A stretch of 17,234 nt of DNA from positions 1 through 17,234 of the forward strand of contig NZ_LSHX01000004.1 of assembly GCF_001555965.1 (NCBI RefSeq), read 5' to 3'. Positions 9,107 to 15,925 of the stretch are shown in pieces (position 1 is the first letter of the stretch; each line of letters begins with the position of its first letter). The notes under the pieces are model-generated. The model saw only the letters and a program-made list of their open reading frames with translations. It was not told the origin of the DNA and ran no database searches. The DNA is from Sphingomonas sp. CCH21-G11 (GTDB lineage: Bacteria; Pseudomonadota; Alphaproteobacteria; Sphingomonadales; Sphingomonadaceae). A program made the position numbers and the translations under genes.

Positions 9107-11800
9107 ATGCGAACGGGCAATTGGGCGCTGGCGCGGCTTGCGCGCGCGGGCGTGGCGCTCATGCTGGCGATCACCGCGGCGGGCCTGGCTGGGCCGGCGC
9201 GGGCGCAGGGGCTGCTCGACATCGCCTATGACCCCGCGGTGCCGACGCTGGAGCAGGTGGTCGGCCACCCGACCGGCGCGGCGATCACCCGGCCCGAGGA
9301 CATCGTCCGCTATCTGGAGGCGCTGGAAAAGGCCGCGCCCGAGCGGGTGCGGATCGTGCGCTATGCCCGTTCCTGGCAGGGCCGGCCGCTGATCTATGCC
9401 GTCATCGCCGCCCCGGCGACGATCGCGCGGCTGGACGCGGTCAAGCAGGATGTCGCACGGCTGAGCGCGGGCGCGGCGCTGAGCCCCGCCGAAACGCGTG
9501 CGCTGATCGACCGCACGCCGGCGGTCGCCTGGCTCGGCTTCGGCATCCATGGCGACGAGATCACGCCCCCCGACAGCGCGCTGGCGCTGGCCTATCACCT
9601 GCTCGCCGCGCGCGGCGATCCGCTGGTCGACCGCATCCTGGCCGAGACCGTCGTCATCATCGATCCCGCGCAGAACCCCGACGGGCGCACCCGCTTTGTC
9701 CACAGCTTCTCCGAAGCGCTGGGGCTGGCGCCGCAACCCGACCGCTATACCGCCGAACACGACCAGCCCTGGCCCGGCGGCCGGTTCAACCATTATCTGT
9801 TCGACATGAACCGCGACTGGTTTTCGGCGACCCAGCCGGAAACGCGCGGGCGCGTCGCGGCATTTCGCGAATGGAACCCGGTGGTCTTCGTCGATTCACA
9901 CGAAATGGGCGGCGACAGCACCTATTATTTCGCGCCCGCGGCCGACCCCTACAACCCGCTGATCGCGCAGAGCCAGCGCCGGACCCAGGAGCTGTTCGGG
10001 CGCAATCGCGGCGCGTGGTTCGACCGGCTGGGCATCCCCTATTTCACGCGCGAGGTCTATGACGCCTTCTACCCCGGCTATGGCGACATGTGGCCGACGC
10101 TCAACGGATCGATCGCGACGACATTCGAACAGGGCTCGCCGCGGGGGCTGGTGTTCGAACGGCGCAACGGCGAATTGCTCAGCTATCGCGACGGGGTGTT
10201 CAACAACTTCGTCGCCGCGCTCGCGACGCTGGAGACGCTGGCGGGCAATCGCGACCGGCTGCTGAACGAATATGCCGCCTATCGCCGCGCCGCGGTGGAG
10301 GAAGGCGCGCGCGCCGGCGACCGTTATTACGTGTTCGACCGCGCGGTGCGCCGCGGTCAGGCCGAGCGGCTGGCGGCGACGCTGGCCGCCCAGGGCATCG
10401 CGGTCAGCCGCCTGCCCGCCGGCACCGCGTGCGGGCGCAACTATCCCCAGGGGATGCTGGTCGTCGACAAGGCGCAACCGACCGGGCGACTCGCCCGCGC
10501 GCTCCTCGACCGCAACGTCGCGCTGCCCGCCGATTTCGTCGCGCGGCAGGAGGAACGGCGCAAGGCGGGGCTTGAGCACATGCTCTACGACGTCACCGCC
10601 TGGGCATTGCCCCTGATGGAGGGGGTGGCGATCACGTCGTGCCGCGGCGTCGACCTGGCGGGCGCGACGCCGGTCGATCCCGACGCCCCCCCGCCCGCGC
10701 TCGCGACGATCGGCAGCGGGTTCGGCTATGCGGTGCCGTGGAGCGACGCCGGGCAGGCGCGCTTCATCATCGCCGCGCTGGCCGAGGGGCTGAAGGGCGC
10801 GAGCACCGACCAGTCCTTCACCGTCGCAGGCCGCGAATACGGCAAGGGCACGGTGATCTTTCCCGCCGCGGGCAACCCCGCTGATCTCGCCGCGCGGCTC
10901 CAGGCACTGGCGGCCCGGCACGGCGCGGAGGTGGTGACGCTCGCCGACAGCTGGGTCGAGGACGGCCCCAATTTCGGCAGCCGGTCGTTCGCCGCGCTCA
11001 AGCTGCCGCGGATCGCGATGGCGTGGGACGACGGCACCAGCCCAAGCGGCGCGGGACCGGCGCGCTGGACGCTGGAGCGCAAGCTGGGGCTGGCCGTCGC
11101 GCCGATCCGGGTGCGCAATCTGGGCGCTGCGCGGCTGTCGGATTATGACGTGATCGTGCTGCCCGAAACGAGCGGGCGGTTCGCCGCGCTGCTCGGCAGC
11201 CGCGGGACGGAGGCGATCAAGGGCTTTGTCGATCGCGGCGGCGTGGTGGTGGCGCTGGGTTCGGCGAGCGAGGCGCTGGCGGGCGACGGGCTCAAGCTCC
11301 TGTCGACCGTTACCGAAAACAGCTGGCGCCCCGACGATGGCAAGGACAAGCCAAAGGACCCCAAGGCGGGATCGCGAATCGCCGACCGGGGCGAATATGA
11401 GAAAGCCATCGCCGACCCCAATGCCGCGCCCGACGAGGTGCCCGGCGCGCTGGTCACGGTCGAGGCCAATCCCGAGCACTGGCTGGCATCGGGCTATCGC
11501 GACGCCGCGGTGCTCGTCACCGGGACCGAGATCTTCAAGCCGGTGAACGCCGCCGACGGCACCAACGTGTTCAGCTTTGCTGCCGCCGACAAGCTGGTCG
11601 CCAGCGGCTATCTGTGGGAGGAGAACCGGCTGCAGCTCGCCTTCAAGCCGTTCGTCATCAGCCAGCCGCGCGGCGACGGCCTGGTCATCGCCTTTACCCA
11701 GAGCCCGACGACGCGCGGCTATCTGGGCGGGCTCGACCTGCTGCTTGCCAATGCGGTGCTGCTCGCGCCCGCCCGCGCCGAAGCGGGAACGGCGCGCTAG
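9107..11800 (+). CDS. Secreted M14-family zinc carboxypeptidase with GATase-like C-terminal domain
   Basis: Predicted 897-aa exported metallopeptidase. The N-terminus has a basic start, a hydrophobic core (VALMLAITAAGLAG) and a PARA-Q signal-peptidase I site near residue 33. The catalytic M14 domain is at about 45-380: zinc ligands His148 and Glu151 in GIHGDE and His265 in VDSHEMG, the family DMNRDW at 233-238, and a likely catalytic glutamate Glu341 in TTFEQGSPRG. The second half is non-catalytic; about 670-730 (SDYDVIVLPETSG, GFVDRGGVVVALGSASEALA) looks like a class-I glutamine-amidotransferase-like fold, as seen in other large M14 proteins. It probably acts on peptides in the periplasm. 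The start at 9107 rather than the frame's earlier codon is supported by GGGGG at 9096-9100 and the signal peptide beginning there. It is probably monocistronic. Confidence 0.9.
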   Translation: MRTGNWALARLARAGVALMLAITAAGLAGPARAQGLLDIAYDPAVPTLEQVVGHPTGAAITRPEDIVRYLEALEKAAPERVRIVRYARSWQGRPLIYAVIAAPATIARLDAVKQDVARLSAGAALSPAETRALIDRTPAVAWLGFGIHGDEITPPDSALALAYHLLAARGDPLVDRILAETVVIIDPAQNPDGRTRFVHSFSEALGLAPQPDRYTAEHDQPWPGGRFNHYLFDMNRDWFSATQPETRGRVAAFREWNPVVFVDSHEMGGDSTYYFAPAADPYNPLIAQSQRRTQELFGRNRGAWFDRLGIPYFTREVYDAFYPGYGDMWPTLNGSIATTFEQGSPRGLVFERRNGELLSYRDGVFNNFVAALATLETLAGNRDRLLNEYAAYRRAAVEEGARAGDRYYVFDRAVRRGQAERLAATLAAQGIAVSRLPAGTACGRNYPQGMLVVDKAQPTGRLARALLDRNVALPADFVARQEERRKAGLEHMLYDVTAWALPLMEGVAITSCRGVDLAGATPVDPDAPPPALATIGSGFGYAVPWSDAGQARFIIAALAEGLKGASTDQSFTVAGREYGKGTVIFPAAGNPADLAARLQALAARHGAEVVTLADSWVEDGPNFGSRSFAALKLPRIAMAWDDGTSPSGAGPARWTLERKLGLAVAPIRVRNLGAARLSDYDVIVLPETSGRFAALLGSRGTEAIKGFVDRGGVVVALGSASEALAGDGLKLLSTVTENSWRPDDGKDKPKDPKAGSRIADRGEYEKAIADPNAAPDEVPGALVTVEANPEHWLASGYRDAAVLVTGTEIFKPVNAADGTNVFSFAAADKLVASGYLWEENRLQLAFKPFVISQPRGDGLVIAFTQSPTTRGYLGGLDLLLANAVLLAPARAEAGTAR

Positions 11801-11836
11801 CCCGGCGCAGCACCCGCATCCGTCGCGCACGGACGG

Positions 11837-11865
11837 TTGACCGCGCGGCCGCGCACGTGGCATGG
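11837..11865 (+). promoter_or_regulatory. Possible sigma-70-type promoter for tRNA-Gly
   Basis: TTGACC (11837-11842) is a good alphaproteobacterial -35 element. A weak GCATGG sits 17 bases downstream at 11860-11865, about 12 bases before the mature tRNA. The -10 match is poor, so the placement is tentative. Confidence 0.3.
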
Positions 11866-11876
11866 CGACGCCGCGC

Positions 11877-11950
11877 GCGGGTGTAGCTCAATGGTAGAGC
11901 AGAAGCTTCCCAAGCTTACGACGAGGGTTCGATTCCCTTCACCCGCTCCA
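11877..11950 (+). tRNA. tRNA-Gly (anticodon CCC)
   Basis: A full cloverleaf can be drawn over 74 nt including the encoded CCA. The acceptor pairs GCGGGTG with CACCCGC, with discriminator T. D arm: GCTC-AATGGTA-GAGC. Anticodon arm: GAAGC, loop TTCCCAA, GCTTA; the outermost pair is a G-A mismatch. T arm: GAGGG-TTCGATT-CCCTT. The anticodon CCC reads GGG glycine codons, common in this GC-rich genome. A terminator follows at 11988-12008 and an integrase remnant just beyond, so the 3' end may have served as an integration site. Confidence 0.97.
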
Positions 11951-11987
11951 TTTCCCTGTTCGGCGCTGTTCGCCCAAGCTGGACAAT

Positions 11988-12008
11988 CCCCGGAAATCTG
12001 GGGTTTTT
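11988..12008 (+). terminator. Rho-independent terminator after tRNA-Gly
   Basis: CCCCGG-AAAT-CTGGGG forms a 6-bp stem with one G-T pair and a 4-base loop, directly followed by TTTTT. It starts 38 bases after the tRNA CCA, in the right place and orientation to end the tRNA transcript. Confidence 0.75.
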
Positions 12009-12084
12009 GATGGCGCACAGGCCGTGCCCGTCCACCGTTGTTCAGCCCCGGTCGCAAGTTGCTTGGGGTATAATTGGGGGGACG

Positions 12085-12195
12085 CCAGAACAAGCTGGGG
12101 GTAAGCTCTGGCGGCTGAAATATCGGCATTCTGGCAAAGTGAAACGGTTGACCTTCGATGCCTATCCGGAGGTGACGCTGGCCGCCTCGGCATTG
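12085..12195 (+). pseudogene. Remnant of a tyrosine integrase N-terminal arm-binding domain
   Basis: The reading frame here encodes GGKLWRLKYRHSGKVKRLTF followed by DAYPEVTLA. This is the hallmark of the N-terminal DUF4102-type arm-DNA-binding domain of P4-like integrases, which insert islands at tRNA 3' ends. Similarity begins at about 12085 and stops after TLAA; no core-binding or catalytic domain (Arg...HxxR...Tyr) follows. The open frame runs from about 12007 to 12246, but its ends are not integrase-like. Its location 135 bp past tRNA-Gly in the same orientation fits the usual integrase position of a tRNA-integrated island, here reduced to a scar. It cannot be functional. Confidence 0.75.
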
Positions 12196-12234
12196 GCGAG
12201 CATCGTCACGTGCCCGTTTCCACCGAAGACGCGA

Positions 12235-12650
12235 TCAAGCGTGTAGCTGAGAAGATACGAACTTGCCTGGCGTCCCCCCCTCCGCGTTGTCGATCACCAG
12301 CAAGTCCTGCGAACCGACTGCAAAGGGCAGACGCTGCGCCGCATTGAGCGCCCCGGTCTCCGCGACCAGAGCCGCTGCTGTTCGCCGCTCCCGGGCGTAA
12401 AAGGTATAACAGCCGCTCAGATAGAGCGCCGGGAACAGCAGCCAGACCGGCCGCGCTTTGCCGGACAGAACCTCGATCGCGATGCCCGCCATGCCGAGGT
12501 TGATGAGCACCGCCGACCAGAACGGTGCCGCCAGGATCATCAGGAAGATGCCTGTGAGCGGGAACCACTGCAGTAATTAGACGCCAACGGTGACCACGAA
12601 GAACCAGAGCGACGCCGGACGCCGACGGGTAGGGGAGGAAATGACGCCAT
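12235..12650 (-). pseudogene. Decayed membrane-protein gene of unknown function
   Basis: The longest intact piece (ATG at 12540 to stop at 12235, 101 aa) starts inside a hydrophobic segment (ILAAPFWSAVLINLGMAGIA), has a second segment (VWLLFPALYLSGCYTFY), and ends in a soluble part (FAVGSQDLLVIDN). The same frame upstream of 12540 encodes a sensible N-terminus (SSPTRRRPASLWFFVVTVGV, then LLQWFPLTGIFLM) interrupted by a TAA at 12577-12579. The only nearby ATG (12650) is in a different frame, so there is probably a frameshift too. The C-terminus also looks cut short near the integrase remnant. I recognise the general style of a sphingomonad hypothetical membrane protein but no named family. A shortened protein from 12540 could still be made. 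Confidence 0.6.
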
Positions 12651-12840
12651 CTCCAATACCCTAACCGAAGAAATCTTGCGAAAATTCCAACCTATGAAGC
12701 GCTGCTTGCGGCAGCGCGTTTCGATATCTTCCGCAGGTTTTGACCGTGCCGAGATGATCGAGTGCGACACGCCCAGCGCCCGCTCGTCCGTAGGGGCCGC
12801 GACCCGCTGCCGGCGAACTCTGTCGGGTTCGATGCGATGG
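12651..12840. other. Non-coding stretch with no recognised gene
   Basis: This 190-bp stretch between the decayed membrane-protein gene and the SnoaL-like gene has open frames on both strands, but none with recognisable protein features. Its first part is AT-richer than the surroundings, fitting the accessory character of the region. Confidence 0.5.
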
Positions 12841-13173
12841 TCACACCTTGGTCTCCAGCGTCTCGATAGCGCCGTCCGCCAGGGTGAAACGATAGTTGAA
12901 ACGAAGCGGGCTGCCCGGAAAGTCGCCATGTGCGGGTCCTTCGACGACGATATCGCCCTCTTCCTCCCGAACGGCGTCGGGCACGAAGATCGCCTTCACC
13001 GAAATGACTTCCTGCTCGAACAGCTCGCGGATCGCCGCCTCGCCCTGGAAGCGCTTGCCGTTGTCGATGAACAAGGCGTCGCGCCGGAAAGGCTTCATCA
13101 TGCCGTCGAGATCGAGACGAGCATTAGCCTCGACGAAATCAGCGATGGGTCTGGGTAGTTCGATGGACATCAT
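12841..13173 (-). CDS. SnoaL/NTF2-like protein, divergent from a LysR regulator
   Basis: Predicted 110-aa cytosolic protein of the SnoaL-like/NTF2 fold. It begins [20 protein letters not shown] and continues [20 protein letters not shown], the classic helix-strand pattern of SnoaL-like proteins (an area variable in catalytic residues), then [17 protein letters not shown] at the end. GAGGAG precedes an ATGATG start; the second ATG (13170) has the better spacing. There is no signal peptide, unlike the SnoaL-like protein at 1950-2435. It is divergent from the LysR gene with a 93-bp gap, the usual layout of a LysR regulator and its target. The substrate is unknown; such proteins include isomerases, hydrolases and non-enzymatic binders. 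Confidence 0.85.
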   Translation of the reverse strand: MMSIELPRPIADFVEANARLDLDGMMKPFRRDALFIDNGKRFQGEAAIRELFEQEVISVKAIFVPDAVREEEGDIVVEGPAHGDFPGSPLRFNYRFTLADGAIETLETKV

Positions 13174-13213
13174 AATCTCCTCGATGGTGACGAGGGTGAT
13201 TTAGCGATGGACA

Positions 13214-13226
13214 TTGCCGGCGATAA
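13214..13226. promoter_or_regulatory. Possible LysR-type binding site (T-N11-A)
   Basis: TTGCCGGCGATAA fits the T-N11-A pattern, with 4 of 6 symmetric pairs. It lies in the 93-bp gap between the SnoaL-like gene and the LysR gene, 41 bases from the SnoaL start. The pattern is loose, so this is a suggestion only. Confidence 0.25.
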
Positions 13227-13266
13227 TCGAGACAAATTGGCATAGCGTATCACGAAAATCGGGATA

Positions 13267-14178
13267 ATGAGCCGCCATTCATTGATCGAGCTTGAGGCGG
13301 TCCTGGCCATTGTTCGCTGTGGCTCGTTCCGTGCGGCGGCGGTCGAGCTCGGCTTATCGACGACCGCAATCAGCAATGCCGTTGGCAAGCTGGAGCGAGA
13401 GCTTTCCGTCCGCCTGTTCAACCGCACCACGCGCAGCGTCTCGCTGACCCATGCGGGGCGGATCTTCGTGGCACAGATCAGGCCGGCGCTCGAAAGCATT
13501 CAGAAGGCCATGAACACGGCGCGTTCGCAGCAGGAGACGCCGTCCGGAACGCTGCGCATCAACGCGTTCGCGACGGCAGCGCGCGAGATCATGGCGCCGC
13601 TGGTGCTGACCTATCTGCAGCGCTATCCGCGGGTCCATATCGACATCGTGACCGAAGGGCGGCTCGTCGACGTGGTGGCGGCGGGTTTCGATCTGGGCGT
13701 ACGGAGCGCCGATCTGGTACCCAGCGATGCGATCGCCATTCCCCTCGGGCCAGCGCGGCGCATGGCTGTGGTCGCCGCGCCCGGATTTTTCGAGGGGCGA
13801 GCCGTGCCGCAGGTGCCGCAGGAGCTTCTCGCTTACCCTTGCCTTCGCATCCGCCTGCCCAACCGCGCGCTGTTCCGGTGGTGCTTCGCGAAAGCGGACG
13901 AGGATCTGCAGCTCGATGTCGAGGGCCCGCTCACCCTTGACGAAGCATCGCTGGCGCGGATCGCGGTGACCAACGGTGCAGGGATCGGTTACTTCATGGA
14001 AGCCGATGTGCGCGAGGATATCGCCGCCGGGCGGCTTGTTCGCATTCTGGACGATTGGACGCCGCCGCTGGCCCCGCTGTGCGTCTATTATCCCAGTCGC
14101 CGTAATCCTTCTGCGGCCTTCCGCGCGTTCATCGAACTGGCGCGCGAGGCTGCGGCCGGGCGTCTCGAACAGCCGTGA
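13267..14178 (+). CDS. LysR-family transcriptional regulator
   Basis: Predicted 303-aa LysR-type regulator. The N-terminal winged helix-turn-helix is clear: [20 protein letters not shown], then [20 protein letters not shown], then [17 protein letters not shown], about residues 7-63. The periplasmic-binding-protein-like effector domain follows ([60 protein letters not shown]), ending [14 protein letters not shown]. The length is normal for the family. The start at 13267 gives the standard short leader before the helix-turn-helix. It probably controls the divergent SnoaL-like gene and itself; the effector is unknown. It lies downstream of the tRNA-linked integrase scar and may have been acquired. 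Confidence 0.92.
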   Translation: MSRHSLIELEAVLAIVRCGSFRAAAVELGLSTTAISNAVGKLERELSVRLFNRTTRSVSLTHAGRIFVAQIRPALESIQKAMNTARSQQETPSGTLRINAFATAAREIMAPLVLTYLQRYPRVHIDIVTEGRLVDVVAAGFDLGVRSADLVPSDAIAIPLGPARRMAVVAAPGFFEGRAVPQVPQELLAYPCLRIRLPNRALFRWCFAKADEDLQLDVEGPLTLDEASLARIAVTNGAGIGYFMEADVREDIAAGRLVRILDDWTPPLAPLCVYYPSRRNPSAAFRAFIELAREAAAGRLEQP

Positions 14179-14302
14179 TTGGCGGGTTTTGGGGTTGCTA
14201 CGCCGGACACGCAAACGACCGGGATCAGGGCGCAATGTGGTTGGGCAGCGGTTGCGCCGTTGCTAATCACTCCGCCACCGCGGATCCGAAGCCCCGATGC
14301 TC

Positions 14303-15925
14303 TTACATCGCATACGGCTTGGCTAGAACTTTGGAGGGATCGATCGACGGCATGACTTGAATGTCGAAGGTCATCGTCGCGAGTGCGAGCGGCGCGCGGC
14401 GGTGTGAGACCAGAATCAGGCCGGTCCGCGTCGCGTCCAGCCACGCCGCCAGCCGCGCGACCAGCACCTGTTCGGTGGCGCGATCAAGGCCCTCGCTCGG
14501 CTCGTCGAGGAGCATCCATGGGCGCTCGGCCAGGATCGCGCGGGCGATCGAAAGCCGCTTGCGCTCGCCGCCGGACAACAGGCCACCCGCTTCGGCGAGC
14601 GACGTTTCCAAGCCGGCCGGGAAGGCGCGGACGCGATCGGCGAGACAGGCCGCCTCCAGCGCCGCCCACATGGCGGGTTCATCGACGCCCGGGCGGGCCA
14701 GCCGGAGATTGTCGGCGATCGATCCGGCAACGAGCATCGGCGCCTGTGGCGCGAGCGCAAACTGCGCTGCCAGATCGTCGAACGGGCAGTCCCCCACCGC
14801 GACGCCGCCGACCTGAAGCGCGTGCACTGGCCGACGCAGTCCTGCCAGCGCCTCGATCAGCCGCGTCTTGCCGGCGCCGGAGGGCCCGGTGATCGCGATC
14901 CGGTCGCCGGGCGCGAGCGGGTGGTCGCCGATCTGGAGCGGCAGGGCCTCTACCCGCTCGCGTCGAGCGTGGAACGGCATACCCTCGAGCGTCGCCAGCT
15001 GGCCCAGCCGGCTCAACGCCTGCTCAACGCTGGCCTGGGCGACGGCGGTGCGGGCGAAGGCCGCCATCGCCTCGATTGCGGCGACCGCGGCGAGCAGGGC
15101 GAGGGCGGTGATCGGCGCCGGCCCGCGGCTGACTGCGAGCATCGCGGCAGCGGCCACTGCGCCATAGACGGCGAACAGCGCGGCGACTTTCGCCTCGCCG
15201 AGGAACAGCGCCGCGCGGGCGCGATCGGCCTCGGCGGCGATCGCCTCGATCACCTCGGTCGTGCGCGCCGCGAGGCCGTAGGCGATGATCTCCGGCCGGG
15301 CGGCGGCATAGTCGACGAAGCGGGTGCGCAACTGCCCCAGCGCGTCGGCCGCCGCCTCGGCCGGGGCGCGCGTCCAGCGGGTGGCAGCGGCGCGCAGGAC
15401 GATCGGCAGCGCCGCGAGCAGCAACGCCAGCACGATCGCCGCCGCCCATCCCGCCAGCGCTGCCAACACGACCGCGGCGAGTGCGGCGATCAGGCTCGCC
15501 GGACGGGTCGGCCGGCGCACGATCAGGTCCTCCAGAGCGGCGATGTCGCCGATCAGCCGCGCGCTGGCGTCGCCGCTCGACAGCGCCGGCGCGGTGCGTG
15601 GATCCTGCGCGGCCAGCGTGCCGAACAGCATGCCGCGCCAGTCGGCAATGGCGTCGAGCGCCGCCTGGTGGCCGAGCAGCCGCTCGCCATAGCGGCCGGC
15701 GGTGCGGACGATCGCGAGTCCCCGGATCGCCGCGCTCGGCAGCAGATAGTTGAACACGGCGACCGAAGCCGCACCCGCCGCCCCGGCGATCGCCGCGCCG
15801 GTGAGGAACCAGCCTGACAGCGCCAGCAACAGCACCGCCGCCACCCCGGCGCACGCGGCGAAGGCCAGCGTCGCGCGCAGGCGGCGGCGCACCGCAGGGC
15901 CGATCGCGAAGTCGATCGCCTTCAC
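14303..15925 (-). CDS. cydC: Thiol reductant ABC exporter subunit CydC
   Basis: Predicted 540-aa fused permease/ATPase, one half of the CydDC heterodimer that exports cysteine and glutathione to the periplasm for cytochrome bd assembly. The N-terminal membrane domain, about 1-300, has segments such as AAVLLLALSGWFLTGAAIAG and the family-typical RTAGRYGERLLGH at 74-86. The ATPase domain follows: Walker A GPSGAGKT 347-354, signature LSGGERKRLSIARAIL 450-465, Walker B MLLDEPSEGLD 471-481, switch His508. The start is a GTG at 15925 overlapping the cydD stop by 4 bases (GTGA), so the two are translationally coupled. The last ~25 residues after HRRAPLALA have no obvious family match and may be an altered tail at the edge of the accessory region. 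Confidence 0.9.
   Translation of the reverse strand: MKAIDFAIGPAVRRRLRATLAFAACAGVAAVLLLALSGWFLTGAAIAGAAGAASVAVFNYLLPSAAIRGLAIVRTAGRYGERLLGHQAALDAIADWRGMLFGTLAAQDPRTAPALSSGDASARLIGDIAALEDLIVRRPTRPASLIAALAAVVLAALAGWAAAIVLALLLAALPIVLRAAATRWTRAPAEAAADALGQLRTRFVDYAAARPEIIAYGLAARTTEVIEAIAAEADRARAALFLGEAKVAALFAVYGAVAAAAMLAVSRGPAPITALALLAAVAAIEAMAAFARTAVAQASVEQALSRLGQLATLEGMPFHARRERVEALPLQIGDHPLAPGDRIAITGPSGAGKTRLIEALAGLRRPVHALQVGGVAVGDCPFDDLAAQFALAPQAPMLVAGSIADNLRLARPGVDEPAMWAALEAACLADRVRAFPAGLETSLAEAGGLLSGGERKRLSIARAILAERPWMLLDEPSEGLDRATEQVLVARLAAWLDATRTGLILVSHRRAPLALATMTFDIQVMPSIDPSKVLAKPYAM

Noticed and set aside
9896..11863. Long minus-strand frame opposite the M14 peptidase
   Set aside because: Antisense shadow; no recognisable motif, while the plus strand has signal peptide and zinc ligands.
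11797..12129. Minus-strand open frame covering tRNA-Gly (contains GEGNRTLVVSLGSF)
   Set aside because: This is the antisense translation of the tRNA, a well-known false protein in databases; it has no independent support.
12540..12929. 129-aa minus-strand frame across the stretch between the two accessory genes
   Set aside because: It overlaps the SnoaL-like gene and has no recognisable motif; I considered a recombinase or helix-turn-helix fragment but found no support.
14179..14302. Intergenic gap between the LysR gene and cydC searched for a terminator
   Set aside because: The genes converge here, but I see no stem followed by a T-run on either strand.
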